The notes: a model not told the origin generated them from the sequence alone. Counted from the stretch's first letter, positions 1-10,230 are shown. The stretch is DNA of 64,000 nucleotides from Bacteroidia bacterium (GCA_025999935.1 BNXY01000001.1:1-64000); one strand, 5' to 3'. Made by a program: numbers and translations.

Positions 1-1
1 C

Positions 2-1384
2 ATCTTTGAGGTAAACGGACGCTATGACGGCTCTTCCCGTTTCCCTGCCGGCGACCGTTACGGGTTTTTCCCATCGGCATCTTTAGCATGGTCTGTGGTT
101 AATGAACATTTCTTTGAAACTCCGGCGGATAAACTCAAGATCACGAACCTGAAGTTCAGAGGTTCTTACGGTTCATTGGGAAATCAGTCATTATCAGACT
201 ATTATCCTGCTATTCCCTATATGTCGGGAAGTAAAATGGGTTATATTCTGGACGGAGCGCAGAATCTTATGATGGGACAACCCGGTGTTGTTTCGCCGAC
301 CCTGAGTTGGGAAAAAGTACGGACGGCAAACTTCGGTGTCGATCTCGGACTGTTCAATAAGTTCAACCTCAATTATGACATTTACACCCGTTATACGGAC
401 GATATGCTGACATTGAGCAAGGAATTGCCGTCCGTTTTCGGAGCTACTCCTCCCAGAACCAATGCTGCTGACCTGAAAACGAAGGGTTGGGAGTTGACAT
501 TGGGTTATCGGGACAGGTTCATCGTCAATGAATCGCCGCTGAACTGGTCGGTCAGTTTTATGATTTCCGACAGCCGCTCCAAGATTACCAAATACGATAA
601 CCCGACAAACAATTTTGGAAAAAACGGAAATTCTTATTATGAAGGGAAGGATATCGGTGAAATCTGGGGATTCACAACTGATGGTTATTTCAAAACACAG
701 GCTGAAGTGGATGCCTTAAACCAACGGGATATTGGAACGGATGATGTGGGCTATGTATTCCAAGTTGGAGACATCAAAATGAAGGACTTGGACGAAGATA
801 ATAAAATCACATTTGGCGACAACACGCTGGCAAACCCCGGTGATAGAAAAGTGATCGGAAATACATCCGTCCGTTATCCGTACAGTTTTGAACTCGCCGC
901 AGACTATAAAGGCTTTGATGTACGCGCATTCTTTCAAGGTGTTGGTAAACGGGACTGGTATCCCGGCGCTGCCAGTATTTACTTCTGGGGCGTTTATGCA
1001 CAACCATGGACGAACGTAACGAAGAAAAACATGGATCATTGGACACCGGAAAATCCCAATGCCTACTTCCCCAGGGTAAAAGCTTATGCAGCCGAAGACG
1101 ACAATATGGAACTGGCTGCCGCACAGACCAAATATTTACAGGATGCTTCTTATTTGAGAATGAAAAACCTGACCATCGGTTATTCCATCCCCAAAAACAT
1201 TTTGAGCAAACTGAATATTTCTTATTTGCGCTTTTATTTCAGTGCGGAAAACGTCTTTACTATAAGCCATTTGGATAAAGGTATTGACCTCGACCCTGAA
1301 ATCATTGATAGATACAACGGATTTAACAGTGGAACATATCCTATGCAGCGAACCTATTCTATCGGTGCAAATTTGACGTTCTGA
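2..1384 (+). CDS. SusC/RagA-family TonB-linked outer-membrane protein, C-terminal part
   Basis: The start lies before the window. The frame is open from base 2, and the 95 GTG is only the first in-frame start-like codon. The encoded start of the fragment (NGRYDGSSRFPAGDRYG, then FFPSASLAW) is a hallmark of the SusC barrel. The rest is beta-rich outer-membrane barrel and ends in an aromatic C-terminus (IGANLTF), as expected for a BAM substrate. SusC proteins import glycans or other nutrients in a TonB-dependent way with a SusD lipoprotein lid, and a SusD gene follows 14 bp downstream. The transported substrate cannot be told from this fragment. Family certain, substrate unknown. Confidence 0.95.
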   Translation: MFEVNGRYDGSSRFPAGDRYGFFPSASLAWSVVNEHFFETPADKLKITNLKFRGSYGSLGNQSLSDYYPAIPYMSGSKMGYILDGAQNLMMGQPGVVSPTLSWEKVRTANFGVDLGLFNKFNLNYDIYTRYTDDMLTLSKELPSVFGATPPRTNAADLKTKGWELTLGYRDRFIVNESPLNWSVSFMISDSRSKITKYDNPTNNFGKNGNSYYEGKDIGEIWGFTTDGYFKTQAEVDALNQRDIGTDDVGYVFQVGDIKMKDLDEDNKITFGDNTLANPGDRKVIGNTSVRYPYSFELAADYKGFDVRAFFQGVGKRDWYPGAASIYFWGVYAQPWTNVTKKNMDHWTPENPNAYFPRVKAYAAEDDNMELAAAQTKYLQDASYLRMKNLTIGYSIPKNILSKLNISYLRFYFSAENVFTISHLDKGIDLDPEIIDRYNGFNSGTYPMQRTYSIGANLTF

Positions 1385-1398
1385 TATATAAGTAATAA

Positions 1399-3186
1399 AT
1401 GTATAATATGAATATTTATAATATGAAAAATAATATACCGGGAATTATAGTGTCAATATTTGCATTGACATTCGTCTCCTGTGAAGATTTCTTGGACAGG
1501 GTTCCTAAAACAGAGATTACGGCTAAAGATTATTTCAAATCGGCATCCGATTTGGAGACATACAGTAATGGTTTCTACCAATCATTTATGTCGGCGCCTT
1601 ATGACGATGTAGGTTCCGACAACGTATCCATCAGCACCAATGCCAGCACCATATACACAATGGTAAACAGTGATGGGGTTTCGTCAAGTAATATTGGCGG
1701 TTGGAATACGGACGATTGGGCCGGATTGCGCAGAATTAATTATATGCTGAATAATATCCATCCCGAACAGATGAATATTTCCGAAGCAGACCTGAATCAT
1801 TATACAGGTATTGCTAAATTTTTCAGAGGAAATTATTACTATGGGAAGGTAAAAAACTATTCGGCTGTTCCTTTCTACAATACGGCGATGGATGCGACCA
1901 GCGAAGAGCTTTACAAGGCATCCGACCCAAGAACCCTTATTGTCGATTCGGTTATCAGTGACTTGGAATTTGCGGCAAACAATATCAAGACAACGATCGG
2001 GCAGCGCACTCGCCTTAACCAATATGCGGCGTTGACACTGTTGGCGAGAACCTGTTTGCATGAAGCGACTTTCCGTAAGTACCACACTGAACTGGGACTA
2101 ACCGGCTCTGCCGATACGTACTTTGAAAAAGCTATCGCGGCTTGCGAAAAGATTATCGCATCGAAACAATTTGAAATCGTCGGTTCAAGCAGCTTGGATT
2201 ATCGGGCGTTGTTTACCTCATCCAAGTTGAGGGATAACAAAGAAATTATCATGTTTATGGAATATGATCAGGCACTGGGACGGGGAAATAATACGCATAC
2301 CGTCTTGGGTGAATATTGGGGACTGACCCGCTCGCTGATGGAGGCTTACCAGATGGCTGACGGAAGCAATTTCAACCAGAGCAATCCGGATGGTTCATTA
2401 AAATCGTATGTGGATTTATTTAAAGATAGAGACCCGCGTTTTGCCGAAACATTTGCTTATCCCGGATTTAATATTTCTCCGGAGATTACGAATAATACGC
2501 CATACAAGCCTAAAATTACCTACGGGGGGCTTATTCAGCTTAAATTCTTTCCCAGAGAAACCGCGCAACGCAGGGGCTGGAATATGAATTACACCTCTTT
2601 GCCCATATTCAGATACGCAGAGGTCTTGCTGATCTATGCAGAAGCCAAAGCTGAAAAAGGCACACTCACGCAGGGGGATTTGGATAAATCCGTGAACCTG
2701 ATAAGAGCGCGTGTCGGAATGCCTAAAATCAACCTGTCGGCTAATGTATTGGAAGACATCCGCAGAGAAAGACGCGTTGAACTTGCCTGTGAAGGTTTCC
2801 GCTTAGACGACATCAAACGTTGGAAAAAAGGCGAACTGTTAGGACAAAAGCCGCAAGGTATCTATATAGATAAATTCGGGGCATTTGATGTAACGGGCGA
2901 CAATATTCCGGATATTGCGATACTGCCGAGTCGAAATGACGAGTCTTCAATCGCAGGTTTGCCGGATAATGTTAAAACCGCGCTTGTCAAAGAATACTTG
3001 GTAGATGCAAACGGAAAAGAAACAAGTATCTATCTGGGCAACGCCGATGGTAAATCGGGATATATTGAGTTTGCTACAAGCAGAAACAGGAAATGGGAAG
3101 ATAGGTTCTATTACATTCCCATTCCAAAACGGCAGTTGCAGTTGAATCCTAACCTGATACAATCGCCGGGCTGGGAAAACAATTAA
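1399..3186 (+). CDS. SusD/RagB-family nutrient-binding outer-membrane lipoprotein
   Basis: Surface lipoprotein that caps the SusC channel encoded just upstream. A lipoprotein signal is visible: a hydrophobic stretch ending in LTFVSC, with Cys as the lipidated residue, followed by EDFLDRVPKTEIT, the usual SusD mature N-terminus. The helical TPR-like core and the C-terminal RAGB/SusD segment (LIRARVGMP, then DIRRERRVELACEGFR) are both present. The length (595 aa from 1399) is normal. Start is uncertain: the ATG at 1423 gives a cleaner signal peptide (MKNNIPG), and in-frame ATGs also exist at 1399 and 1408. Cotranscribed with susC; a strong hairpin terminator follows 31 bp after the stop. Confidence 0.95.
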   Translation: MYNMNIYNMKNNIPGIIVSIFALTFVSCEDFLDRVPKTEITAKDYFKSASDLETYSNGFYQSFMSAPYDDVGSDNVSISTNASTIYTMVNSDGVSSSNIGGWNTDDWAGLRRINYMLNNIHPEQMNISEADLNHYTGIAKFFRGNYYYGKVKNYSAVPFYNTAMDATSEELYKASDPRTLIVDSVISDLEFAANNIKTTIGQRTRLNQYAALTLLARTCLHEATFRKYHTELGLTGSADTYFEKAIAACEKIIASKQFEIVGSSSLDYRALFTSSKLRDNKEIIMFMEYDQALGRGNNTHTVLGEYWGLTRSLMEAYQMADGSNFNQSNPDGSLKSYVDLFKDRDPRFAETFAYPGFNISPEITNNTPYKPKITYGGLIQLKFFPRETAQRRGWNMNYTSLPIFRYAEVLLIYAEAKAEKGTLTQGDLDKSVNLIRARVGMPKINLSANVLEDIRRERRVELACEGFRLDDIKRWKKGELLGQKPQGIYIDKFGAFDVTGDNIPDIAILPSRNDESSIAGLPDNVKTALVKEYLVDANGKETSIYLGNADGKSGYIEFATSRNRKWEDRFYYIPIPKRQLQLNPNLIQSPGWENN

Positions 3187-3217
3187 TTAATCTGTTGACA
3201 GATCAGTGAAATGACAG

Positions 3218-3258
3218 CGGTCGGAGAGACGTATCACAACGTTCTCCGACCGTTTCTT
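3218..3258 (+). terminator. Rho-independent terminator of the susCD operon
   Basis: A perfect 10-bp stem, CGGTCGGAGA at 3218-3227 and its complement TCTCCGACCG at 3243-3252, with a 15-nt loop, is followed by TTTCTT. It sits 31 bp past the SusD stop codon. Confidence 0.8.
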
Positions 3259-3285
3259 CCCCCTCCTTTCCCCTTTTGCAGCCCA

Positions 3286-3317
3286 TGTCGACCGAGCGCA
3301 GCGAGTGGAGACATCTC
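3286..3317. repeat. REP-like palindromic fragment
   Basis: The sequence TGTCGACCGAGCGCAGCGAG followed by TGGAGACATCTC is an imperfect palindrome. It resembles the GTCATTCCGAGC...GAGGAATCT class of dispersed Bacteroidetes repeats, a related form of which occurs at 47879-48066. Only one copy lies here, so the repeat status is inferred from resemblance. Confidence 0.4.
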
Positions 3318-3371
3318 CTGATAATCGTTAAACACTAATTGGGAAATTTGTTGTGCAGCCGGATTGAAAAC

Positions 3372-3408
3372 TTTTGATAGCTTTTTTCGATTACTTTTAT
3401 TACCTTTG
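3372..3408 (+). promoter_or_regulatory. Bacteroidetes-type promoter for the FAH-porU-porV-ispF operon
   Basis: A -7 element TACCTTTG lies at 3401-3408, with TTTTG at 3372-3376 as a possible -33 element; the 24-bp gap is slightly long. It lies about 90 bp before the FAH ATG at 3499. No other promoter-like site is seen before porU or porV. Confidence 0.6.
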
Positions 3409-3498
3409 TCTTTGCAAAGGCAAAAGCAAATCAAACAACCGTATGCAAAAAACAATTTTCAAATTGGCACATTTTCACATTTTCAAATTATTTTAGGT

Positions 3499-4116
3499 AT
3501 GAAGATTATTTGTATTGGAATGAATTATGCAGCTCACAATAAAGAATTGCAAAATTCGTTAGTATTGGAAGAACCGGTTATTTTCATGAAACCGGATACG
3601 GCATTATTGAAAAACGGGAAACCTTTTTATATTCCTGATTTTTCGGAAGATATGCAGTATGAAACGGAAATTGTGGTAAAGATCGACCGCCTGGGAAAAA
3701 GCATTGCCCGGCGGTTTGCGCCTCGATATTACAATGAGATAACGGTTGGTATTGACATGACGGCAAGGGATTTACAACGAAAATTCAAAAAAAACGGTTT
3801 GCCTTGGGAATTGTGTAAGTCGTTTGATGGTTCGGCGGTAATCGGAGATTTTATCTCTTTGGAAGAAAATGAATTAAACATCAATCAGATTCCTTTTCGG
3901 TTGGATATTGATGGGAAAACGGTTCAAGCAGGCAATACGGCGGATATGCTTTTTAAAATAGATGAAATTATAGAATATGTCAGCCGGTTTATTACTTTGA
4001 AAATGGGCGATTTGATTTTTACGGGAACGCCTGCCGGAGTTGGAAATATAAACATTGACAATCATTTGCAGGGCTATATCGGCGATAAAAAACTGCTTGA
4101 TTTTCAGATAAAATAA
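3499..4116 (+). CDS. Fumarylacetoacetate hydrolase (FAH) family protein
   Basis: Small FAH-fold enzyme of 205 aa, the size of the acylpyruvase/isomerase branch. Family landmarks are IICIGMNYAAHN at the N-terminus, the metal-site stretch YETEIVVKI, GIDMTARDLQ, KSFDGSAVIGDFI and the signature GDLIFTGTPAGVG. These enzymes cleave or isomerise beta-diketo acids such as acylpyruvates or oxaloacetate; the substrate cannot be told here. The ATG at 3499 is chosen because homologous sequence starts there: the 45 residues upstream in frame are not conserved-looking and include the promoter. The stop is 4 bp before porU, so the genes are cotranscribed, although no functional link to secretion is known. 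Confidence 0.9.
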   Translation: MKIICIGMNYAAHNKELQNSLVLEEPVIFMKPDTALLKNGKPFYIPDFSEDMQYETEIVVKIDRLGKSIARRFAPRYYNEITVGIDMTARDLQRKFKKNGLPWELCKSFDGSAVIGDFISLEENELNINQIPFRLDIDGKTVQAGNTADMLFKIDEIIEYVSRFITLKMGDLIFTGTPAGVGNINIDNHLQGYIGDKKLLDFQIK

Positions 4117-4120
4117 CATT

Positions 4121-7100
4121 ATGAAGCATTTTTATTTATTGCTTACATTCATGTTGGCAATGACTCCGTTTCAAGGCGTCAAAGCGTTCAACGACGGGAG
4201 CCGTTATGCGGAAAAATCCCGCTTGGCTTCCGGTAAATGGATTCAGTTGAAAGTGACGGATAATGCGGTGTATAAACTAACTTACGATGAGATCAAGAAA
4301 AGCGGGATCAGCGACCCCGCCAAAGTAAAAATTTATGGCTATGGCGGATGGATATTGGATGAAGACTTTACCAAACCTTATATTGACGACCTTCCCGAAG
4401 TTTCCGTATATATGAATAAAGGAAGCGATGGCGTTTTTAATTCGGGCGACTACCTGCTTTTTTACGGACGAGGAACCCGGAAATGGACTTACGATAAAAT
4501 CAGAGATGTATATGAGCATGAAAATAATCCCTATTCAACTTATGGTTCTTATTTTTTGACGGAAAGTGAAACAGGCCCCCAAGAAATGGAAGTAATCTCG
4601 CCTGTTTCCGGTCTTTTTTCAGGAATTGCACTGCGAACTTTTGATGATTATGCGGTGCATGAAAGAGACTCTCTGTCAATTACCAATTCAGGTCGGGAAT
4701 TGTTTGGCGAAAGTTTCGTTAATAAACCGGCCAATCAACTTTTCACATTCAATGTTCCGGGCATAACATCCGATCCGGGAAAAGTCCGCCTGTCTTTTGC
4801 CGCAGCTCCCAAATCAACGACGCCGGTCAGTTTATCTATTGATGGTCAGCAATTGCTGAATCTGAGCTTGTATCCTGCCTCCGATTATTACCAAAAAGCC
4901 AATCTCGCGGATCGTTGGGGAGCTTGGAACGGAGAAAAGGCTGAAAAAGTAGCTGTGACTGTTTCCTACAATTCTTCGGGACAATCGGTTGCGTTCTTGA
5001 ATTTGATTGCCTTGAATATGAAACGCAACCTGCAATTTTATAATGAAGCTTATACTTTTTTCAGAGATAAGGAAAGTCTTCGGAACCCGGTTAAATATTT
5101 TATACAAAATGCAAATTCCAACTGTCAGGTTTGGGACGTAACCGACAATTTTGATACCCGTGCCGTGCAGACGGAACTGGGAGGAAGCGAATTGACTTTT
5201 GAAACACGGGCCGATGGAATTCTTCACGAATATGTTTTGGTTGATTTAACCAAATCTTTTCCTTCGCCTCAGGTAATAGCCGAACCGGTAAATAATCAAA
5301 ATTTGCATGGATTGGAACAAACCGAAATGGTAATTCTGGCGCCTACCGTTTTTTTGCCTCAGGCCAAAACTTTGGCTGAAAAACACCGCAGCCATTCCGG
5401 TTTGAAAGTGACGGTTGTGGATGATAAATGGGTATTCAACGAATTTTCTTCCGGAACGCCGGATGCCACCGCCTATCGCCGTTTCATGAAAATGTTTTAC
5501 GACCGGGCGGTTTCCGATTCGGATAAACCAAAATATTTGCTTTTGTTTGGAGACGGTATATTTGACAACCGGCATCTTACGAATATAAAAATAGACCCGA
5601 AATATTATTTATTAACCTATCAGCTAAAAGAATCCGTCAATGAGATATATTCTTATGGGACAGACGATTATTTTGGATTTTCGGACGATAATGAAGGAAC
5701 ATCCATTTCGTCCGATGAATTGGATTTGGGCATTGGCCGGTTTCCGGTCAGTTCCATTGACCAAGCGAACAATGCCGTAAATAAGGTAATCGCTTATATG
5801 GACAACAAGCAATTGGGCAATTGGAAGAATAAAATCATTTTCACAGCCGATAATACCGATAGCAACACGCCCGGCCCCGGTTTTTGCGAACATGCCGCCC
5901 AGGCCGATGATGTAGCCCAATATGTGGAGAATAATTATCCGGAATACATGATATCCAAATATTATATGGATGCCTATAAACCGATTACAGTTAACGGAAA
6001 AGTGACTTTTCCCGAAGCGAAAAAATCTTTCTTGAGCAGTTTGAAAGAAGGCTGTTTCCTTTTGAATTATACCGGACATGGAAGCACTACCGCTTGGTCG
6101 AGTGAAGATATGTTGAATATATCGGATATTCGCCAGATGACTTACGAAAACCTGCCGCTCTGGATTACGGCGACTTGCGATTTCGGTTGGTTCGACGGGA
6201 CGGAAACCTCGGCGGGAGAATTGGCGTTCTTAAATAAAAATAGCGGAGCAATTGCTTTATATACAACGACCCGGGTGGTTTATTCCGCCAATAATTTTGC
6301 CATCAATAAACAATTGGTACAAAATATATTCAAAAAAGAAAACGGTCAACATCTTCGCTTGGGCGATATATTAAGGTATAGTAAAATCGCATTGAAAGGA
6401 GATTCCAATAAATTAAACTATGTGCTTCTGGGAGATCCGGCATTAGAATTGAATTATCCCGGATTACACGTTCAATTGGAATCTGTCAATGGAAAACCGG
6501 TTCAAAATACCGAAGATTTGGTTTTTAAAGCCTTGGATAAAGTTTCTATATCAGGAAACATTGTGGATGAAAGCGGTAATAAAGTGGATGATTTTTCCGG
6601 TAGTCTGAAAACAAATGTTTTCGATAGCCGGCGAACTATTGAATCCATCAGCACGAATACGGACGGCGGCCATTTTTCTTATATAAACTATCCCAATATG
6701 ATTTATATGGGAAATAATGAAGTAAAAAACGGTTCGTTTGATGTCACGTTTACAGTGCCTTTGGATATATCTTATACCAAAGACCAAGGAAAAATGAATT
6801 TTTACGCTTCGGATAGTCAGACAAAAAGAGATGCTTCCGGCAGTTTCCGGCAGTATGTATTGGCGGGAACCGGCGATAATCCGGATAATGAAGAAGGGCC
6901 GGAAATTATCCGAATATTTCTGAATACGGAAAATTTTCGCGACGGGGACAAGGTGAACGAAACGCCTTTCTTTTTCGCCAATGTATTTGATGAAGATGGT
7001 ATAAACAGAACCGGAAGCGGATTGGGTCACGACATCATGATAAGTATCGACGGTAATCCGGCATGGACTTATATTTTGAATAATTATTACGATCCCGTAG

Positions 7101-7549
7101 ATGATAGGGAAGGAAATATCGGATTTTCAATTCCGGAATTACCGGCGGGTTACCATACTTTAACTTTCAGAATATGGGATATTTTGAATAATCCGTCCGT
7201 CGATTCTTTGCACTTTAATGTGGTAAAGGCGTATAAACCGGCTATTTTTGATTTACAGGCGCGAGAGAATCCGGCGCGGCTCAACACCTATTTCGTTTTA
7301 AGCCACGACCTGCCGGAAACGCCGTTGAATGTGCAAATACGGGTTTATGATTTAACCGGACGTTCGGTCTGGACTTATTCGGAAAGAGGCTCTTCCGGAT
7401 ACATGAAATATTATCCGGTTGAATGGAATTTGGTCAATGGTGCGGGCAATCGAGTACAGCCCGGAGTCTATATTTATCGCGCTATAATCAGTACTGCAAC
7501 CGGTAAAGAGGCTACCAAAGCAAAAAAAATAATTGTGTTAGGGCAATAA
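4121..7549 (+). CDS. porU: Type IX secretion system sortase PorU
   Basis: Cell-surface transpeptidase (gingipain-like, peptidase C25 family). It removes the C-terminal signal of T9SS cargo and attaches the cargo to A-LPS. 1142 aa, matching PorU. A signal peptide (LLLTFMLAMTPFQGVKA) precedes the PorU N-terminal domain. The caspase-like catalytic dyad is visible as His653 in NYTGHGSTTAWSSED and Cys686 in ITATCDFGWFDG. The C-terminus has the T9SS-type fold (VYDLTGRSVW ... GVYIYRA) that PorU itself retains. The FAH gene ends 4 bp upstream and porV starts 44 bp downstream, the adjacency also known in Porphyromonas. Confident. Confidence 0.95.
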   Translation: MKHFYLLLTFMLAMTPFQGVKAFNDGSRYAEKSRLASGKWIQLKVTDNAVYKLTYDEIKKSGISDPAKVKIYGYGGWILDEDFTKPYIDDLPEVSVYMNKGSDGVFNSGDYLLFYGRGTRKWTYDKIRDVYEHENNPYSTYGSYFLTESETGPQEMEVISPVSGLFSGIALRTFDDYAVHERDSLSITNSGRELFGESFVNKPANQLFTFNVPGITSDPGKVRLSFAAAPKSTTPVSLSIDGQQLLNLSLYPASDYYQKANLADRWGAWNGEKAEKVAVTVSYNSSGQSVAFLNLIALNMKRNLQFYNEAYTFFRDKESLRNPVKYFIQNANSNCQVWDVTDNFDTRAVQTELGGSELTFETRADGILHEYVLVDLTKSFPSPQVIAEPVNNQNLHGLEQTEMVILAPTVFLPQAKTLAEKHRSHSGLKVTVVDDKWVFNEFSSGTPDATAYRRFMKMFYDRAVSDSDKPKYLLLFGDGIFDNRHLTNIKIDPKYYLLTYQLKESVNEIYSYGTDDYFGFSDDNEGTSISSDELDLGIGRFPVSSIDQANNAVNKVIAYMDNKQLGNWKNKIIFTADNTDSNTPGPGFCEHAAQADDVAQYVENNYPEYMISKYYMDAYKPITVNGKVTFPEAKKSFLSSLKEGCFLLNYTGHGSTTAWSSEDMLNISDIRQMTYENLPLWITATCDFGWFDGTETSAGELAFLNKNSGAIALYTTTRVVYSANNFAINKQLVQNIFKKENGQHLRLGDILRYSKIALKGDSNKLNYVLLGDPALELNYPGLHVQLESVNGKPVQNTEDLVFKALDKVSISGNIVDESGNKVDDFSGSLKTNVFDSRRTIESISTNTDGGHFSYINYPNMIYMGNNEVKNGSFDVTFTVPLDISYTKDQGKMNFYASDSQTKRDASGSFRQYVLAGTGDNPDNEEGPEIIRIFLNTENFRDGDKVNETPFFFANVFDEDGINRTGSGLGHDIMISIDGNPAWTYILNNYYDPVDDREGNIGFSIPELPAGYHTLTFRIWDILNNPSVDSLHFNVVKAYKPAIFDLQARENPARLNTYFVLSHDLPETPLNVQIRVYDLTGRSVWTYSERGSSGYMKYYPVEWNLVNGAGNRVQPGVYIYRAIISTATGKEATKAKKIIVLGQ

Positions 7550-7593
7550 ATGGGCATTTAGTAAGTTTATATTTCTAAATACAAAATAGAGAA

Positions 7594-8754
7594 ATGAATA
7601 AGACAAAAATTTATATTACGCTTTTTTTGTTGATTTGGACAGTTGTAACAGCCAAAGCGCAGAAAGAAGATTTCAACCCGCTAACAGTTGGCGTTCCATC
7701 ACTAACCATTGCTCCCGATGCTCGAGGCGGCGGTATGGGCGATATTGGCGCGGCAACCGAAGCCGATGTTTATTCCCAATACTGGAATCCCGCTAAATAC
7801 GCATTCGCTTACAGTAAAGCCGGCATTGGAATATCCTATACACCTTGGTTGAGAAGTTTGGTTAGCGACATTGATTTGGCCTATCTTTCCGGATATTATA
7901 AATTGGGTAATTCCGACCAGTTTGCTATTGGCTCCTCTTTGCGCTATTTTTCTCTGGGTAAAATAGATTTGACCACTTGGGACGGATCAATTATTCAAGC
8001 CGTCAATCCTTATGAAATGGCCTTCGATCTCAGCGTTTCCGTGAAAACTTCAAATGTTTTTTCGGTAGCTGCCGCGCTTCGTTATATTTATTCCGATTTA
8101 GGGTCGGGAATAGAAGATATGTATCCGGGTTGGGCTGCGGCGGTTGATGTGGCGGGTTATTACAATAACTATGTCATGCTTGGAAACAGTGAATGTCTTT
8201 TGGGGTTGGGATTGAATATGTCTAATCTGGGTAGCAAAATTTCTTATGATGAAGGAAATACCAGTAATTTTTTACCGGCCAATTTACGGCTTGGCGGTTC
8301 TTTGCTTTTCCCAATGGATAGTTACAATACGCTTTCGTTTAATTTGGATGTGAATAAATACTTGGTTCCAACGCCTCCCTATACGGAAGGCATGACGGCG
8401 GAAGAAAAGCAGGATGCTCAGAATAAATATTTTGCTATTTCTCCGGTTTCCGGCGCTTTCAAATCTTTCGCGGATGCGCCCGGTGGAGCCAAGGAAGAAT
8501 TTCGGGAAATCATGTGGTCTGTTGGGGCGGAATATGCGTATGATAACCAATTTTTTGTACGGGGCGGTTATCATTATGAAAACCCGAGCAAAGGCAGTTG
8601 GCAATATTTTTCCGTAGGCGCCGGTTTCAAAATGTCTTCCTTTCAGGTAGATGCCGCTTATCTGATTTCTACGGTTCCATCTAATCCTTTGGATCAAACC
8701 CTGCGTGTCTCTATCAGCTTCGATATGGACGGCTTGAAAAATCTGATGAAATAA
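7594..8754 (+). CDS. porV: Type IX secretion outer-membrane protein PorV (LptO)
   Basis: FadL-like 14-strand barrel that collects cargo from the SprA translocon and shuttles it to the PorU sortase complex. 386 aa. A signal peptide ends at AKAQ. Diagnostic PorV sequence follows: TVGVPSLTIAPDARGGGMGD, then AATEADVYSQYWNPAKYAF. The aromatic-rich strands and the C-terminal QTLRVSISFDMD strand fit an outer-membrane barrel. It sits directly after porU and 3 bp before ispF, in one operon. Confidence 0.95.
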   Translation: MNKTKIYITLFLLIWTVVTAKAQKEDFNPLTVGVPSLTIAPDARGGGMGDIGAATEADVYSQYWNPAKYAFAYSKAGIGISYTPWLRSLVSDIDLAYLSGYYKLGNSDQFAIGSSLRYFSLGKIDLTTWDGSIIQAVNPYEMAFDLSVSVKTSNVFSVAAALRYIYSDLGSGIEDMYPGWAAAVDVAGYYNNYVMLGNSECLLGLGLNMSNLGSKISYDEGNTSNFLPANLRLGGSLLFPMDSYNTLSFNLDVNKYLVPTPPYTEGMTAEEKQDAQNKYFAISPVSGAFKSFADAPGGAKEEFREIMWSVGAEYAYDNQFFVRGGYHYENPSKGSWQYFSVGAGFKMSSFQVDAAYLISTVPSNPLDQTLRVSISFDMDGLKNLMK

Positions 8755-8757
8755 TAA

Positions 8758-9243
8758 ATGAATAAATTTCGCATTGGTTTTGGATTTGATGTACATTCAT
8801 TTGCCTCCGACCGCCCCTTGTGGTTGGGAGGCATTCAAATCATGCATGAAAAAGGTTTGTTGGGACATTCCGATGCGGATGTGTTGATTCATGCCTTATG
8901 CGACGCTTTGTTAGGCGCCGCCGGTTTGCGGGACATCGGTTTCCATTTTCCGGATACCAGTGAAGAATTTAAGAATATTGACAGTAAAATTCTGTTGAAA
9001 CGAACCATGGATTTGCTTCGAGCGAACAGCTATGAATTGGGTAATGCAGACATCACTGTTTGCGCCGAAAAACCGCGTTTGAGTTCGCATATCCCCCACA
9101 TACAAATTTGTCTGGCCGATGTCATGCACGTAGATTCGGAAGATATATCCATCAAAGCAACCACCTCTGAAAAAATGGGTTATGTAGGACGTGAAGAAGG
9201 CATTGCCGTTTACGCTTCTGTTTTGATTTATAGAAAGGAATAA
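8758..9243 (+). CDS. ispF: 2-C-methyl-D-erythritol 2,4-cyclodiphosphate synthase
   Basis: Zinc enzyme of the non-mevalonate isoprenoid pathway. It converts CDP-ME 2-phosphate to MEcPP with loss of CMP. 161 aa, the normal length. Metal ligands are Asp11 and His13 (GFGFDVHSF) and His45 in GHSDADVLIHALCDA; the C-terminal KATTSEKMGYVGREEGI motif is complete. It is the last gene of the FAH-porU-porV-ispF operon, 3 bp after porV. Isoprenoids feed undecaprenyl phosphate, the carrier for the envelope glycans made elsewhere in this window, but the linkage with porUV may simply be positional. Confidence 0.97.
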   Translation: MNKFRIGFGFDVHSFASDRPLWLGGIQIMHEKGLLGHSDADVLIHALCDALLGAAGLRDIGFHFPDTSEEFKNIDSKILLKRTMDLLRANSYELGNADITVCAEKPRLSSHIPHIQICLADVMHVDSEDISIKATTSEKMGYVGREEGIAVYASVLIYRKE

Positions 9244-9321
9244 TCATATTTTTGAAACATCTACATTGGGAATGATTTGTGTGTTGGTATAATTCTTTTT
9301 GTCAAAAAAAGTGTCAATAAA

Positions 9322-9355
9322 TTTGGAAAAAAACAGAAAATTTGTCATACATTTG
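9322..9355 (+). promoter_or_regulatory. Promoter of the Rhs-type gene
   Basis: TTTG at 9322-9325 and TACATTTG at 9348-9355 are separated by 22 bp. This fits the Bacteroidetes -33/-7 consensus and lies 40 bp before the TTG codon that opens the Rhs remnant. Confidence 0.65.
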
Positions 9356-9395
9356 TAAAAAATATTTCGGTTGAATTGATGTAATTCGTGTCAAT

Positions 9396-10218
9396 TTGGC
9401 TAATCATCTCAAAGAAATAAAAACGATCAAAAACAGAATTATTATAAAAAAGATATTATATACATTTTTATTGCTTGTATTACTTATAACAGGCACGAAT
9501 GTTTATTCACAAAACATACCGGATTACGAAAACTGGACAGAGACGCAGATACAGCAATGGGAAGATTCTATCCGGCAATCACTCTATGTGAATTTGGAAA
9601 TTGATTCTACAACAGTTACGCAACAACCAATGGGTACACAAAGCATGCTCATGACGGTTGCCAATAATACGCATGTACCCAATTCATATACGATCAATCA
9701 GGATCTTGGTATCGGAGAAATTTCATATACATCAGGAAAATTTCCTTTACGACAACCTGAACCAGCTTACCAACTATGCGGGGAAGAGCGCAATGTACTA
9801 TCTCAATGGGAATATCGACAGTCGAAGCGATGTAGGAACATTCCAGTACAATGTATCAGGGAAACCTTACGCGGTATCGGGAATTACTTCTCCTACCAAT
9901 GCAATACCACTTAGCAGTCAATCGGTTACATACAATTCCTTCAAGCGTCCGGCAAGCTTGAGCGAAGATATTTATGCCGCCGCGTTCACAGCGGTTGTGC
10001 ATGAATATAGCTACGATGCTTGGGGACGGTTGCGGAATCCGACTAATCAAACAGCCTATACGCCGGGCAATGAACCCGTATTGTTCCTTGGTCGCGGTTA
10101 CACAGGCCACGAACACCTGACACAGTTTGGGTTGATTAACATGAATGCCCGATTGTATGATCCGGCGGTGGGACGGTTCCTCGCACAATATTGGTATAGA
10201 TATGGAATAAGACCATAA
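9396..10218 (+). pseudogene. Rhs/YD-repeat polymorphic toxin gene with deleted middle and toxin domain
   Basis: The first frame (9396 to about 9750, TTG start) encodes a signal segment (LYTFLLLVLLITGTNVYSQ) and a typical Rhs N-terminus. Around 9754 the meaningful frame shifts by +1 and continues with YD-repeat sequence (YDNLNQLTNYAG, VHEYSYDAWGRLRNPTNQTA) and the Rhs core end (GRGYTGHEH, INMNARLYDPAVGRFL). After GRFLA, where intact proteins read on into the core end and then a variable toxin, the ORF stops within 11 residues. Intact Rhs proteins exceed 1000 aa, so both the repeat region and the toxin are gone. The probable immunity gene follows 12 bp later. Confidence 0.85.
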
Positions 10219-10230
10219 AAAATAAAAATT